A DNA stretch of 64,000 bases from Ruminiclostridium herbifermentans (GCF_005473905.2 NZ_CP061336.1:1-64000); one strand, 5' to 3'. Positions 1 to 11,764 are shown, numbered from the stretch's first letter. Notes: generated by a model not told the origin, from the sequence alone. A program made the numbers and translations.

Positions 1-1320
1 ATGAGCTTGCAGTTAAATGATATATGGAATAAAACTCTAGAATTACTTAAGGATGAAATGACAGACATAAGTTATAATACTTGGATATTAACAATAGAAC
101 CAATTTCTATTGACTCCAATACAATAACTTTGGGAGTTCCTGCTGATTTTCAGAAGGGAATTCTTGAATCTAGATATTCTTATTTAATTAAAAATTCTCT
201 TAAACAAATAACTCACAAGGATTATAATATTTATTTTATCATACCTTCACAAACTCAAACAAAGCCTGCAGCTCAAGAATATTCAGAAGATACTTCAAGT
301 TTGGGTTTAAACCCAAAATATACTTTCGATACATTTGTAATTGGAAATGGTAATAGATTCGCCCATGCAGCTTCATTAGCAGTTGCCGAAGCACCTGCTA
401 AAGCCTATAACCCTTTATTTTTATATGGAGGAGTTGGGCTTGGTAAAACTCACCTTATGCATGCAATAGGTCATTTTGTTTTAAGTCAAAATCCATCTTT
501 AAAAGTTTTATATGTTTCATCTGAAAAATTTACTAACGAATTAATTAATGCTATTAAAGATGATAAGAATGAAGAATTCAGATATAAATACAGAAATATA
601 GATGTTTTACTTATAGATGATATTCAATTTATTGCTGGAAAAGAAAGAACACAAGAAGAATTTTTCCATACATTTAATGCTTTATATGAAGCAAATAAAC
701 AAATTATCGTATCTAGCGATAAACCTCCAAAAGATATCAATACTCTAGAGGACCGACTTAGATCTAGATTTGAATGGGGTCTTATTGCCGATATAGCTCC
801 ACCCGATCTAGAAACTAGAATTGCAATTTTAAGAAAAAAAGCTCAACTTGAAAAGCTAGATGTTCCAGATGATGTTATGGTTTATATAGCTGATAAAGTT
901 GCTTCAAATATTCGTGAATTAGAAGGCGCACTAAATAGAGTAATTGCTTATTCAACATTAACCGAACATAAAATTGACGTAGACATGGCTATTGAAGCAC
1001 TTAAAGATATGTTTAACAATAGCAAAACTGTTGTTATTAATTCAAAAACAATACAAGAAGCAGTTTCTAGGTACTTTCATTTAAAAACTGATGAACTTAA
1101 ATCTAAGAAAAGATCTAGAGATGTTTCAATCCCAAGGCAGATAGCAATGTACCTATGCCGTGAAATGACAGATATGTCTCTTCCTAAAATAGGAGATGAC
1201 TTTGGAGGAAGAGATCACACAACAGTAATGCACGCTTGTGAAAAAATTAAAAGTGATGCTGAAAGCAGTGCGGAACTCAGAAGAACTATTGAAGATATTA
1301 AAAAAAATATAATAGGTTGA
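1..1320 (+). CDS. dnaA: chromosomal replication initiator DnaA
   Basis: DnaA binds DnaA boxes at oriC, melts the origin and helps load the replicative helicase. The 439-residue protein has the normal length and four-domain plan: an N-terminal interaction domain (about 1-80), a variable linker, an AAA+ domain with Walker A GGVGLGKT at 143-150 and Walker B LLIDD at 203-207, and a C-terminal DNA-binding domain with the DnaA signature [12 protein letters not shown] at 405-416. The ATG is the first base of the window, so its promoter and ribosome site lie outside. It is followed by an origin-like spacer and dnaN, the standard Firmicute arrangement. Identification is secure; the start cannot be checked against upstream sequence. 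Confidence 0.98.
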   Translation: MSLQLNDIWNKTLELLKDEMTDISYNTWILTIEPISIDSNTITLGVPADFQKGILESRYSYLIKNSLKQITHKDYNIYFIIPSQTQTKPAAQEYSEDTSSLGLNPKYTFDTFVIGNGNRFAHAASLAVAEAPAKAYNPLFLYGGVGLGKTHLMHAIGHFVLSQNPSLKVLYVSSEKFTNELINAIKDDKNEEFRYKYRNIDVLLIDDIQFIAGKERTQEEFFHTFNALYEANKQIIVSSDKPPKDINTLEDRLRSRFEWGLIADIAPPDLETRIAILRKKAQLEKLDVPDDVMVYIADKVASNIRELEGALNRVIAYSTLTEHKIDVDMAIEALKDMFNNSKTVVINSKTIQEAVSRYFHLKTDELKSKKRSRDVSIPRQIAMYLCREMTDMSLPKIGDDFGGRDHTTVMHACEKIKSDAESSAELRRTIEDIKKNIIG

Positions 1321-1568
1321 TAACTTTTAAAATTTTATAATTTTATACACAGTTTCTGTTGATTTGGTGATTATATTTTGTGAATAACTTTGATTTAATA
1401 TTTAATCTAATTTAATGTTAATAAATTGTTACAACTATTCAACATGTTATAAACAGCCTTGATCCATTTATATCACTAGATCTTAAGAGTTATACACAGT
1501 TTTAACAACACTTACTACTATTTTTACTAAATTTATATTTTTATAATATATAAAAAACGGAGGTTACC
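1321..1568. other. probable oriC segment between dnaA and dnaN
   Basis: The spacer holds DnaA boxes matching TTATNCACA: 1343-1351 (TTATACACA, forward), 1379-1387 (TTATTCACA on the reverse strand) and 1490-1498 (TTATACACA, forward). A weaker TTATAAACA lies at 1447-1455. The last 50 bases before dnaN are almost pure A/T (about 1520-1555) and could be an unwinding element. In Firmicutes such boxes lie upstream and/or downstream of dnaA; the upstream part is outside the window, so this may be only one half of a bipartite origin. Confidence 0.8.
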
Positions 1569-2669
1569 GTGAAAATAATTTGCTCAAAAGAAAACTTACT
1601 AAATGGAATAAATATAGTTCAAAAAGCAGTATCAACTAAAACAACATTACCTATACTTGAAGGTATACTATTAAATGTTGATGACAAATTTAAATTGACT
1701 GGAAATGATTTAGAAATTGGTATTGAATGTTTTGTAGAAGCTGATATTAGAAATACAGGTTCTATAGTTATAAATTCTAAAATGTTTGGTGATATTGTCA
1801 GAAGATTACCTGATTCAGAAGTATTAATAGAAGTGAATGAAGATAATCTTGTTATTGTTGAATGCGAAAATTCACACTTTGAAATTAAAGGAATAAATCC
1901 TTCTGGTTATCCAAGTTTACCTGTAGTTGAAAAGGAAAATATTTTAAGTTTGACTCAATCTGACTTAAAGGATATGATTAGGCAAACTGTTTTTGCTGTT
2001 GGTTCTGATGAAAATAGACCTGTATTAACTGGAACACTTATAGAAGTTAAAAATAACGAGTTGGTTTTTGTTTCTATTGATGGTTATAGACTAGCTTTAA
2101 GAAAAAAATTAATAGATACAGATTTATCTGATTTTTCAGTTATTGTTCCAGGAAAAATTTTAAATGAAATATCTAAAATTCTTCAATCAACAGATGAGGA
2201 AGTACTTGTTTATAATTCTAATAATCAAATAGTATTTGATGCAAAATCATGGAGAATTGTATCTAGACTAATTGAAGGAAAATTTTTAAATTATAATAGT
2301 TTATTAAATAAAGAATTTGAGACTAAAGTTATCATTAACAACAAGGAATTTCAATCTAGTTTAGAAAGAGCTTCTTTAATTTCTATGAATGATAAAAATA
2401 GTCCTGTAAAATTATTTATTAACAATGATAAAATTGTTATTACTTCAAATGCAGAATTGGGAAATGTAAGAGAAGAAATAAATTGTGAAATGGTTGGTAA
2501 TTCTTTAGAAATAGGATATAATCCAACATATTTGATTGATGCATTAAAAGCTATTGACGATGAAAGATCAGCAATATATTTTATAACTACGAATGCTCCT
2601 TGTACATTCAGACCTGTAATTGAGAATAGCGATGCTTTTGCTTATCTAGTTCAAGCAGTAAGAATATAA
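1569..2669 (+). CDS. dnaN: DNA polymerase III beta subunit (sliding clamp)
   Basis: The beta clamp encircles DNA and tethers the replicative polymerase. The 366-residue product has the usual length and the threefold clamp-domain layout, and its N-terminus (CSKENLLNGINIVQKAVSTK) and its C-terminal end (YLVQAVRI) are characteristic. It starts with GTG at 1569 behind a good Shine-Dalgarno GGAGG at 1559-1563. It lies directly downstream of dnaA across the oriC spacer and 25 bases ahead of the S4-domain gene, as in other Firmicute origins, so co-transcription with yaaA and recF is likely. Confidence 0.98.
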   Translation: MKIICSKENLLNGINIVQKAVSTKTTLPILEGILLNVDDKFKLTGNDLEIGIECFVEADIRNTGSIVINSKMFGDIVRRLPDSEVLIEVNEDNLVIVECENSHFEIKGINPSGYPSLPVVEKENILSLTQSDLKDMIRQTVFAVGSDENRPVLTGTLIEVKNNELVFVSIDGYRLALRKKLIDTDLSDFSVIVPGKILNEISKILQSTDEEVLVYNSNNQIVFDAKSWRIVSRLIEGKFLNYNSLLNKEFETKVIINNKEFQSSLERASLISMNDKNSPVKLFINNDKIVITSNAELGNVREEINCEMVGNSLEIGYNPTYLIDALKAIDDERSAIYFITTNAPCTFRPVIENSDAFAYLVQAVRI

Positions 2670-2694
2670 TATATTCATTTATTATGGAGGAATT

Positions 2695-2907
2695 ATGGAA
2701 CAAGTTGAAATAACTACCGAATATATTAAGCTAGATCAATTTTTAAAATGGTCTGGAGTATGTGATAATGGTGTGATAGCAAAAAGTTTTATTTTAGATG
2801 GACTTGTAAAGGTAAATGGTAATGTTGAGGTACAGAGAGGGAAAAAATTAAGAAACGGCGATATAGTTGAGTTTGAAAATAAAAAATTTGAAGTCATCGC
2901 AAAGTAA
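2695..2907 (+). CDS. yaaA: S4-domain RNA-binding protein YaaA (RlbA-like)
   Basis: A 70-residue protein consisting almost entirely of one S4 RNA-binding domain: LDQFLKWSGVCDNGVIAKSF followed by the glycine-rich GLVKVNGNVE strand turn and the terminal VEFENKKFEV strand. The family sits between dnaN and recF in most Firmicutes and is thought to act in ribosome assembly; that function is family knowledge, not visible here. A GGAGG Shine-Dalgarno lies a few bases before the ATG. It is 16 bases from recF and probably in the same transcript. Confidence 0.93.
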   Translation: MEQVEITTEYIKLDQFLKWSGVCDNGVIAKSFILDGLVKVNGNVEVQRGKKLRNGDIVEFENKKFEVIAK

Positions 2908-2923
2908 AATATGAGGTATCAAA

Positions 2924-4057
2924 TTGATTGTAAAAAGTTTATTTTTAGATAATTTTAGAAATCATAGAGATACAAAAATTGATTTTTCTGATAGATTTAA
3001 TATTATTTATGGAAATAATGGCCAAGGGAAAACTAATATTCTTGAAGCCATTTATTTATGTGCTTCTGGAAGATCTCACAGAACCTCAAAAGATAATGAA
3101 TTAGTAATGTTTAATTCTGACTATTTTAATATAAATACTCAAGTATTTAATAATGGATTAGAAAGAAATATTAACATAAAGTATTTAAACAATCAAAAAA
3201 GACAAATTAAAATTAATGAAATACCAATAAAGAAAATTGGTTCATTAATGGGAAATTTATATGCCGTACTTTTTTCACCTGAAGATTTATCTATAATAAA
3301 ACAGGGACCAGGTGAAAGGAGAAGATTTGTAGATATAACTTTGAGTCAAATAAAGCCTACTTATTTTTATAATCTTCAGTCACTATCAAAAATATTAAAG
3401 CAGCGAAACATACTATTAAAGAATTTGTATTCAAAAAGTGAATTAGTTGATACAATTGACATTTGGAATTACAAATTAGCAGAGGTAGCTGCAAACATTA
3501 TAATAGAACGAAGAAAATTTTCAGAGGCTCTTTCTGAATTTGCGCAAAATCAACATAAATATATATCAAATAATAGTGAAATAATAACATTTAATTATGA
3601 ATGTAACTTTAATTATCAAAATTCAGATAATAAAACTGAAATTATGAATATATATTTAAAGTTATTAGAGAAGAGCTTAAATAGAGATATTTCTCTAGGT
3701 TATACCTCAATAGGTCCACATAGAGATGATTACGATATTTTAATAAATAATAAAAGTCTTAAGTTATATGGGTCTCAAGGACAACAGAGATCCTCTGTTT
3801 TATCAATAAAGATTGCAGAAATTGAACTTATAAATAAAGAAACTGGTCAATATCCAATTTTACTTTTGGATGATGTTATGTCTGAATTAGATGAAAATAG
3901 GCAAAAATATTTGATGGAAAGTATAAAATATGTTCAAACATTTATTACCTGTACTAATGATTCTAAATTTAAAAATATTTTAAATAATTCTGCAAGATAC
4001 TTTTTAATTGAAAGTGGTTCTGTAATAAATTGTTTTGAAAATGAACATTTGCATTAA
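2924..4057 (+). CDS. recF: DNA replication and repair protein RecF
   Basis: RecF is an SMC-like ATPase that helps load RecA on gapped DNA. The 377-residue protein has Walker A GNNGQGKT at 30-37, the family signature GSQGQQRSS, and Walker B ILLLDDVMSELD near the C-terminus, in the usual order and length. It uses a TTG start at 2924 with GAGG at 2913-2916 at a proper distance, and no better ATG lies nearby. The gene follows yaaA after 16 bases and precedes remB by 52 bases, the standard origin order. Confidence 0.97.
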   Translation: MIVKSLFLDNFRNHRDTKIDFSDRFNIIYGNNGQGKTNILEAIYLCASGRSHRTSKDNELVMFNSDYFNINTQVFNNGLERNINIKYLNNQKRQIKINEIPIKKIGSLMGNLYAVLFSPEDLSIIKQGPGERRRFVDITLSQIKPTYFYNLQSLSKILKQRNILLKNLYSKSELVDTIDIWNYKLAEVAANIIIERRKFSEALSEFAQNQHKYISNNSEIITFNYECNFNYQNSDNKTEIMNIYLKLLEKSLNRDISLGYTSIGPHRDDYDILINNKSLKLYGSQGQQRSSVLSIKIAEIELINKETGQYPILLLDDVMSELDENRQKYLMESIKYVQTFITCTNDSKFKNILNNSARYFLIESGSVINCFENEHLH

Positions 4058-4109
4058 GTATGTTAATAATGTAAAATTACAAGTAGAAGTTAATGGGAGG
4101 ACATATTAA

Positions 4110-4379
4110 ATGTTTTTGCATATTGGTGGAGATATTGTTATTCCAGTAAAGGATGTAATAGCTATTATGGATATAGATACGACAACTATATCAAAAGATA
4201 CAAAAGAATTTTTAAAGATTGCTGAAGAAGAAGGCTTTATTAGAAGTATATCTGATGATCTTCCAAAATCTTATGTAATTACAGAAGTAGATAAAAAAAG
4301 CATAATTTATTTATCGCCTATATCATCTGTTACTCTTAAAAAGAGATCACAATATATAAGTGAAATTGCTAATTTATAA
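4110..4379 (+). CDS. remB: DUF370 protein RemB (YaaB)
   Basis: An 89-residue DUF370 protein. The start MFLHIGGDIVIPVKDVIAIM and the later SSVTLKKRS are typical of the family. RemB/YaaB occupies the recF-gyrB interval in many Firmicutes; its paralogue RemA is a DNA-binding activator of biofilm matrix genes in Bacillus subtilis, whereas RemB's own activity is less clear. A Shine-Dalgarno GGGAGG lies just upstream of the ATG. Neighbours recF and gyrB support the assignment. Confidence 0.9.
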   Translation: MFLHIGGDIVIPVKDVIAIMDIDTTTISKDTKEFLKIAEEEGFIRSISDDLPKSYVITEVDKKSIIYLSPISSVTLKKRSQYISEIANL

Positions 4380-4446
4380 GAGTATTTATTTAATATTCTA
4401 CATATAATTTTGTGATTTTTCCTAATATTTTACTAATAATAAATGA

Positions 4447-6405
<1,959 letters not shown>

Positions 6406-6452
6406 GTATTTTAAGGTTTTATGATAATAATTGGAATATAAGAATTATAAAT

Positions 6453-6486
6453 AAAAGCCTATATCTGAATTGATATAGGCTTTTTA
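6453..6486 (+). terminator. intrinsic terminator after gyrB
   Basis: A perfect 13-bp stem (AAAAGCCTATATC, 6453-6465, with its complement at 6472-6484) with a 6-base loop and a T-run ends the recF-gyrB transcript and separates it from the gene-free stretch that follows. Confidence 0.93.
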
Positions 6487-6876
6487 TTATAATTTTATAA
6501 ATTTTTTATATATAGATAATCTTATTATCTTTAAAAGGTCTACTATGATGAGATTAGTTTCGAAAATGTGTGTGATGGATTTAATTAAATAAGAAGAATG
6601 TGTAATCTAAAAATTTAATATTAAATATTAATAAATAGAATAAGAGAATTTTAAAGTTATATTATACAGAAGAAAATATATGGATTTGAATTTGATTATA
6701 CAAGATTGATTAAGACATAATAAATTCATATTAATTAGTATATATAGAATAAAATAAAGTAGAGTGATGATATCAGCTTATTATTTATTATTAATTAAGA
6801 GTGTTGAATTTAATACATAGTAAGTATAGTAAATATATATAAATGTAGAATTTTTATTATATCTTTTTTGCTAAAA

Positions 6877-6898
6877 AAATGTTTCACGTGAAACATTT
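6877..6898. promoter_or_regulatory. parS centromere site 1
   Basis: Contains the exact 16-bp consensus TGTTTCACGTGAAACA at 6880-6895, extended by three flanking bases each side to a 22-bp perfect palindrome. ParB/Spo0J binds this site and loads as a CTP-dependent clamp. It lies about 1 kb upstream of parA. Confidence 0.95.
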
Positions 6899-7736
6899 CA
6901 CTACTAAATCAATAATTAGTTTGAATATAAATATTTATTTATAATATAAATTTAACAAACAAGCTATTCTATCTTTGTTTATTATAAATAAAACTAAAAA
7001 ATCAGTTTTATTTATAAATATAAAGTAATTATTTAAAAATATAATAATTTAGCATTTTTTAAATAATTACAAAAAATATTTATAGAATTTCTCTAAGAAA
7101 TGATTTAATGCACTTATTATTTTTATAGCATTATTTCTACTCAATGAGTCTTTATTATATATAACAGTCCATTAAATTGTTTAATAAGGTAAGTTATAAG
7201 TAATAGATTTTGGTCTGAATGAATATAAGATTATAGATTTATTATTAGTAATAAATGGTTAATTTAAAAGAAAGAATATATGTAATTTTAATATTTTAGT
7301 GGACATCACAGAAAAAAATATCTATTCCTATGATAAATTTTTCTTGTAAAGGTACTTATATAAGAAAAATTAATGTTGTATGTATTTTTGCTGTTATAAT
7401 ATCTTACGTTCAAAAAAAGAGAATTATTTGTTTATAAACTAGAAAGTTAGTAAAATTAACAATTTGATAATTTGTCATAATATTAGTTCCAATTTGTAGA
7501 TGAAGAGAATTTGATTTTAATGTAAATACTATAAATATTGATTTTAAGGAAAGCTGAGATATAGATGTTGAATTTTTTAGTTTTCAATTAAATAATAATT
7601 TAAAGCAAGTTCAAAATAATAAAGTAATTTAATTGCTATATGAAATAAAATATATAGAACTAATATCATAAAGAAAAATTTAAATAGAAAAGTAAATCAA
7701 ACGGTTTAAGAGACAATATATAAATGGATAAATGAT

Positions 7737-7762
7737 AATAATGTTTCACGTGAAACATTATT
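7737..7762. promoter_or_regulatory. parS centromere site 2
   Basis: Contains the exact consensus TGTTTCACGTGAAACA at 7742-7757 within a 26-bp perfect palindrome. It sits 170 bases upstream of parA, so ParB bound here could also affect parAB transcription (inference). Confidence 0.95.
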
Positions 7763-7931
7763 AGAAGATAAAAACTTTGTATTATTATAAGCACTATGAT
7801 ATAATTTCAAAAGAAGATTATTTAAATAATATCTAACATAAAATAGAATTTTGTATGATAAGCTTAAATTCATTTAAATTAATAATTTAGTATTTATTAA
7901 TTTACTTAGAATTGATAGGAGTGAGATATTT

Positions 7932-8705
7932 TTGGCAAAAATAATAGCCATAGCTAATCAAAAGGGTGGCGTTGGTAAAACTACAACTGCAGTTAATTTA
8001 AGTGCATGTTTGGCTTACAAGGGTAAAAAGGTTTTAGTTATAGATATAGATCCTCAAGGAAATACCACAAGTGGGCTTGGAGTTGATAAGCAGTCTTTAA
8101 ATCAGTCAGTCTATGATGTTATAATAAATGACGAATCTATAGAAAATACTCTTGTAAAAACATGTGTAGAAAATCTAATGTTGTGCCCTTCAAATATTCA
8201 ACTTGCAGGAGCTGAGGTTGAACTTGTTTCTGTTATATCAAGAGAGAATAGATTAAAGGCAGCTTTATATTATATAAAGAAAGAATTTGATTTTATAATT
8301 ATAGATTGCCCACCTTCGTTAGGACTTCTCACAATTAATTCATTAACTGCATCAGATACAATATTAGTTCCAATCCAATGTGAGTATTATGCATTAGAAG
8401 GACTAAGTCAATTGATGAATACAGTAAAGCTTGTTCAAAAACATCTTAATCCAGAATTAGATGTGGAAGGTGTAGTTCTTACTATGTTTGATGCTAGAAC
8501 AAATTTGTCAATACAAGTTGTAGAGGAAGTTAAAAAGTACTTTAAAAATAAAGTTTATAGGACAATTATTCCTAGAAATGTTCGATTAAGCGAAGCTCCT
8601 AGTTTTGGATTGCCCATAATTTTATATGATGCGAAATCAAAGGGTGCTGAGTGTTATATTGATTTAGCAGAAGAAGTAATTGAGTATTCTGAAGAGGTGG
8701 TATAG
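7932..8705 (+). CDS. parA: chromosome-partitioning ATPase ParA/Soj
   Basis: A 257-residue deviant-Walker ATPase. KGGVGKTT at 11-18 carries the signature lysine, followed by the switch region DIDPQGNTTSGLG and DCPPSLGLLTINSL. Length matches Soj. Soj works with ParB to segregate origins and also regulates DnaA in Bacillus. It starts with TTG at 7932 behind AGGAGTGAG. parB follows after 5 bases, so the two are one operon. The location just past gyrB, rather than beside rsmG on the other side of dnaA, is different from the Bacillus layout. Confidence 0.96.
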   Translation: MAKIIAIANQKGGVGKTTTAVNLSACLAYKGKKVLVIDIDPQGNTTSGLGVDKQSLNQSVYDVIINDESIENTLVKTCVENLMLCPSNIQLAGAEVELVSVISRENRLKAALYYIKKEFDFIIIDCPPSLGLLTINSLTASDTILVPIQCEYYALEGLSQLMNTVKLVQKHLNPELDVEGVVLTMFDARTNLSIQVVEEVKKYFKNKVYRTIIPRNVRLSEAPSFGLPIILYDAKSKGAECYIDLAEEVIEYSEEVV

Positions 8706-8710
8706 GTCAT

Positions 8711-9562
8711 ATGATGAAAAAGGGGTTAGGTAAAGGATTAGGTGCACTAATTAATAATGAAGCAATTGAAGAAAATACTGGTGTTTTAGAATTAAAAATA
8801 AATGATATTGAACCAAATACAGCTCAGCCACGAAAATTATTTGATGATGAAAAATTAGTACAATTAGCAGAATCAATAAAACAGCATGGTGTTATTCAGC
8901 CTATTATTGTAAAAAAAGATAATAATATATTTACAATAATAGCTGGAGAGAGAAGATGGAGAGCTGCAAAATTAGCTGGTTTAAATACTATACCTGCATT
9001 AGTAAAGGATTTTACTGAGTTACAAGTTATGGAGGTTGCTCTTATTGAAAATCTTCAACGAGAGGACCTTAATCCGATTGAAGAAGCTAATGCATTTATG
9101 AATTTAATGAATGAATTTAATTTAACACAAGAGCAAATTGCAGAAAAAATAGGTAGAAGCAGATCTGCAATTGCAAATACGATTAGGTTATTAGGTCTTA
9201 CCAATGATGTTAAGAAATTTATAATAAGTGGTGATTTAACGAGTGGACATGCTAGAACTTTAGTTATTATTGAAAATGAAGAATTACAGAAGTCCGCTGC
9301 CGAATACATTATTAAAAATAAACTTAGTGTAAGAGAAACTGAGGATTATATAAAGAATCTTTTAAACAAGAAGGATAAAAATAGAAATACAAAATCAAAA
9401 TTAGAAAATCCAGAATATAAATATGTTGAAGATAAACTTAAAAATATTTTAGGAACTAAAGTAAAATTAAACGCTAATAAAAATAGAGGAAAAATTACGA
9501 TAGAATATTATTCAAATGAAGAATTAGATAGGTTATTGGATTTTTTTTACAAAAGGTCTTAA
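8711..9562 (+). CDS. parB: chromosome-partitioning protein ParB/Spo0J
   Basis: A 283-residue ParB protein. The start KKGLGKGLGALI is the ParA-interacting N-terminus. The CTP-binding ParB/Srx domain contains GERRWRAAKLAGL, a helix-turn-helix follows (LTQEQIAEKIGRSRSAIANTIRLL), and the C-terminal dimerisation domain completes the normal plan. It is translated right behind parA. Its targets, the parS sites, are present at 6.88, 7.74 and 32.65 kb in this window. Two adjacent ATG codons (8711, 8714) are possible starts. No clean terminator follows; only an imperfect hairpin lies near 9567-9610. Confidence 0.96.
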   Translation: MMKKGLGKGLGALINNEAIEENTGVLELKINDIEPNTAQPRKLFDDEKLVQLAESIKQHGVIQPIIVKKDNNIFTIIAGERRWRAAKLAGLNTIPALVKDFTELQVMEVALIENLQREDLNPIEEANAFMNLMNEFNLTQEQIAEKIGRSRSAIANTIRLLGLTNDVKKFIISGDLTSGHARTLVIIENEELQKSAAEYIIKNKLSVRETEDYIKNLLNKKDKNRNTKSKLENPEYKYVEDKLKNILGTKVKLNANKNRGKITIEYYSNEELDRLLDFFYKRS

Positions 9563-9748
9563 AAAAGGTACCTTATAAAATGGATTTTAAAGACTTTTTT
9601 TATAGGTGCCAATATAATATGTATATTAAATGTAAAAACTTATTAAAAGTTAAAATACAAGCAAATAGGATATAGGATCAAATTTTTAGTTTTTATGATA
9701 AATATTTTATTTATAAATCAAGAATTTAATAATAAGGAGTAATAAGAA

Positions 9749-10282
9749 ATGAATGATTTTATTAACAACATACTTAAAATACAATTTGAAATTCAATTCT
9801 TATTTATTGTTGGTTTTATTTTTATATTAATAAATTGTGTATTGTTAATTAGTAATATTAAAAAGACAAATAAATTAAAAACAAAGTATGCTAGATTTAT
9901 GAATGGTTTAAGTGACAGAAATATGGAAGAACTTTTGGATACTTGCTTAACAAATATAAATAATGTTAGTGCTAAAAACAAAGATATTGAAGTTAAAATA
10001 AATGATATAGAAAGAAATTTAATTCAGTGCATACAAAAGGTAGGAATAATCAGATTTAATGCATTTGATAATGTAGGGAGTGATTTGAGTTTTGCAATTG
10101 CTCTTTTAGATAATAATGATACAGGCATTGTTATTAGTGGAATATATGCAAGAGATAGTTCATCCACTTATGCGAAACCTATTATATCCGGTAAGTCAAA
10201 GTATTCATTATCTGCTGAAGAAATTCAAGCAATAGATATTGCGAAAAAAACGAATATTGAGAGAAATTATACTAACTTATAA
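9749..10282 (+). CDS. DUF4446 membrane-anchored protein
   Basis: A 177-residue protein with one N-terminal membrane helix (about 17-37), a predicted coiled-coil linker (about 40-95) and a C-terminal domain with VGIIRFNAFDNVGSDLSFAIALLD, diagnostic of DUF4446. The family occurs next to parAB in many clostridia, suggesting a link to the origin region, but its function is unknown. AAGGAG at 9735-9740 gives a well-placed ribosome site. A TPR membrane protein follows after 47 bases. Confidence 0.85.
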   Translation: MNDFINNILKIQFEIQFLFIVGFIFILINCVLLISNIKKTNKLKTKYARFMNGLSDRNMEELLDTCLTNINNVSAKNKDIEVKINDIERNLIQCIQKVGIIRFNAFDNVGSDLSFAIALLDNNDTGIVISGIYARDSSSTYAKPIISGKSKYSLSAEEIQAIDIAKKTNIERNYTNL

Positions 10283-10329
10283 TCGAATAAATACTGTTCC
10301 ATTTAATGGAATTTGGAGGCAATTTTGTC

Positions 10330-11091
10330 ATGAACTTAAAATTTAATAATCATAGTGATAGTAAAAATGATAAGAAACAAATATGGATATATGCACTTGT
10401 ATTGTTTACTGGTGCATTTATAGTTTTATTATTGACTGCATATAGCCAAGTAAAGTTTCAAAATAATATTAGTGAATATCAAAGTAAGCTTTCAACAGAA
10501 GAAAAAGCAAAGATTAACGTAGTTACTGATTATAATGCAGCAGTAAAAGAAATTGACAGACTAACAGCAGAAATTGAAAGTATTAGAAATAAATTAATTC
10601 AATCTGAGCAAAACTTAGCATTAGAAGAACAAAAAGTTCTTGAAGCAGAAGTAAAGTATAATAATACTATCGTATGTAATGATTTACTACTAGCTGCTTA
10701 TGAGTTTTATAATAAAGGGGATTATGTTAATTGTGCAATTAAACTTAAATATGATATAAATACTGCATTATTAAGTATTAAATCTAAAGAAATATATGAT
10801 TTTTTAGTTTCAAAGAGTTTTAATAAAGCTGCAAAAATGCTCTATTCAGATGGTTATAAGAGTTATAAAAATAGAAAATATAGTGATGCTATTGAAAGTT
10901 TTAATAGAGCTATTGAGTTTGGTCAAAAAGATGAATATTTTATGGATGATGCATATTTTTATTTAGCTAACAGCTACTATAAAGAATTAAAATACAATGA
11001 AGCAAAAAAAATAATTAATTTATTTATAAGTAACTATCCAAATAGCACATTTATTGGACAAATAAAAAAATTAAATGCTCAGATCCCATAA
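10330..11091 (+). CDS. membrane-anchored coiled-coil/TPR protein
   Basis: Not assigned to a named family. The frame opens at 10306, but a GGAGG at 10315-10319 points to ATG 10330 (253 residues). It has one membrane helix near the N-terminus (about 18-40), a coiled coil (about 55-110), then a C-terminal TPR-like unit: KSYKNRKYSDAIESFNRAIE and YFYLANSYYKELKYNEAKKI, resembling YbgF/tol-pal type TPR repeats. Such proteins usually scaffold complexes on the outer face of the membrane. It is probably co-transcribed with the DUF4446 gene. Confidence 0.75.
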   Translation: MNLKFNNHSDSKNDKKQIWIYALVLFTGAFIVLLLTAYSQVKFQNNISEYQSKLSTEEKAKINVVTDYNAAVKEIDRLTAEIESIRNKLIQSEQNLALEEQKVLEAEVKYNNTIVCNDLLLAAYEFYNKGDYVNCAIKLKYDINTALLSIKSKEIYDFLVSKSFNKAAKMLYSDGYKSYKNRKYSDAIESFNRAIEFGQKDEYFMDDAYFYLANSYYKELKYNEAKKIINLFISNYPNSTFIGQIKKLNAQIP

Positions 11092-11189
11092 TGAATCAGA
11101 ACTTATTAAATATATGTTTGTATTGATTTATTTACATATGATGTATTTATGAACTAAAAATTATTATTCTAATTAAGAAGTAAATAAGT

Positions 11190-11227
11190 GGATGGAATAA
11201 ACAATAAATATTCCATTCATTTTATTG
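11190..11227 (+). terminator. probable terminator after the TPR gene
   Basis: A 10-bp stem with one G-T wobble (11190-11199 with 11209-11218) and a 9-base loop, followed by ATTTTATTG. It closes the DUF4446-TPR transcript. Confidence 0.65.
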
Positions 11228-11446
11228 TTATAATAAATATAATTATAAGGCTTCATTAGTTTTTCTACTGAAAATATTTATAATATAATTTTATATAAGT
11301 AATTTTAATGATATTTATATGTTTAAAAATTTGATTTATTGTGCAGTTAGGGCATCTACAAATGTAAAATATTTTATTAAATTTTCATAAATTGATAGAT
11401 AATTATTTTTGGAAATATTTAATATTTAAGTTTTTCATATAAAGTA

Positions 11447-11475
11447 TTGACAAATCACTAGATTCATTGTAAAAT
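11447..11475 (+). promoter_or_regulatory. sigma-A promoter of the tRNA-Ser pair
   Basis: A consensus -35 TTGACA (11447-11452), a 17-base spacer and a -10 TAAAAT (11470-11475) place transcription start near 11482, about 20 bases before the first serine tRNA. Confidence 0.85.
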
Positions 11476-11501
11476 AAAGTTCGTCGCGTAAGAAAAGTTT
11501 T

Positions 11502-11592
11502 GGAGAGATGGTCGAGTTGGTTTAAGGCACCGGTCTTGAAAACCGGCATAGGTGTGAGCCTATCCAGGGTTCGAATCCCTGTCTCTCCGCCA
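11502..11592 (+). tRNA. tRNA-Ser(UGA)
   Basis: Class II tRNA with a 7-bp acceptor stem (GGAGAGA with TCTCTCC), a long variable arm (GGTGTGAGCC), a T-arm GGTTCGAATCC and an encoded CCA at 11590-11592. The anticodon stem CCGGT/ACCGG encloses CTTGAAA, giving anticodon TGA. Confidence 0.97.
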
Positions 11593-11636
11593 AATATATG
11601 CTGGCTCAATTATATTGTGGTCAGCATATTATAAAT

Positions 11637-11728
11637 GGAGAAGTACCCAAGTAGGCCGAAGGGGGCGGTTTGCTAAACCGTTAGTAGGAGCAATCCTAGC
11701 AAGGGTTCGAATCCCTTCTTCTCCGCCA
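11637..11728 (+). tRNA. tRNA-Ser(GCU)
   Basis: Class II tRNA with an acceptor stem GGAGAAG/CTTCTCC, a long variable arm (TAGGAGCAATCCTA), a T-arm GGTTCGAATCC and an encoded CCA. The anticodon loop TTGCTAA gives GCT. It follows the first tRNA-Ser after 44 bases and shares its promoter. Confidence 0.97.
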
Positions 11729-11764
11729 AAATAGCATCTTTCAAGATTCGAAGGATGCTATTTT
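11728..11764 (+). terminator. terminator of the tRNA-Ser operon
   Basis: AAAATAGCATC at 11728-11738 pairs with 11754-11764, and the helix extends inward to about 16 bp with one wobble. It starts on the last base of the CCA and ends in TTTTATATTT. Confidence 0.88.

Larger units (their letters stand above)
6487..7931. other. 1.45 kb gene-free, extremely AT-rich segment with parS sites
   Basis: No open frame of meaningful length exists on either strand between the gyrB terminator and parA. GC content is visibly far lower than in the flanking genes. The only clear signals are two parS palindromes (listed separately), an imperfect hairpin at about 7310-7343, and an extended -10 element TGTTATAAT at 7392-7400 whose transcript is unknown. 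It may be a ParB loading zone, an eroded gene (the position where gyrA often sits), or may encode an unrecognised RNA. Confidence 0.7.

Noticed and set aside
11403-11609. 68-codon reverse frame over tRNA-Ser
   Set aside because: It is the antisense of a tRNA gene, a common false protein call.
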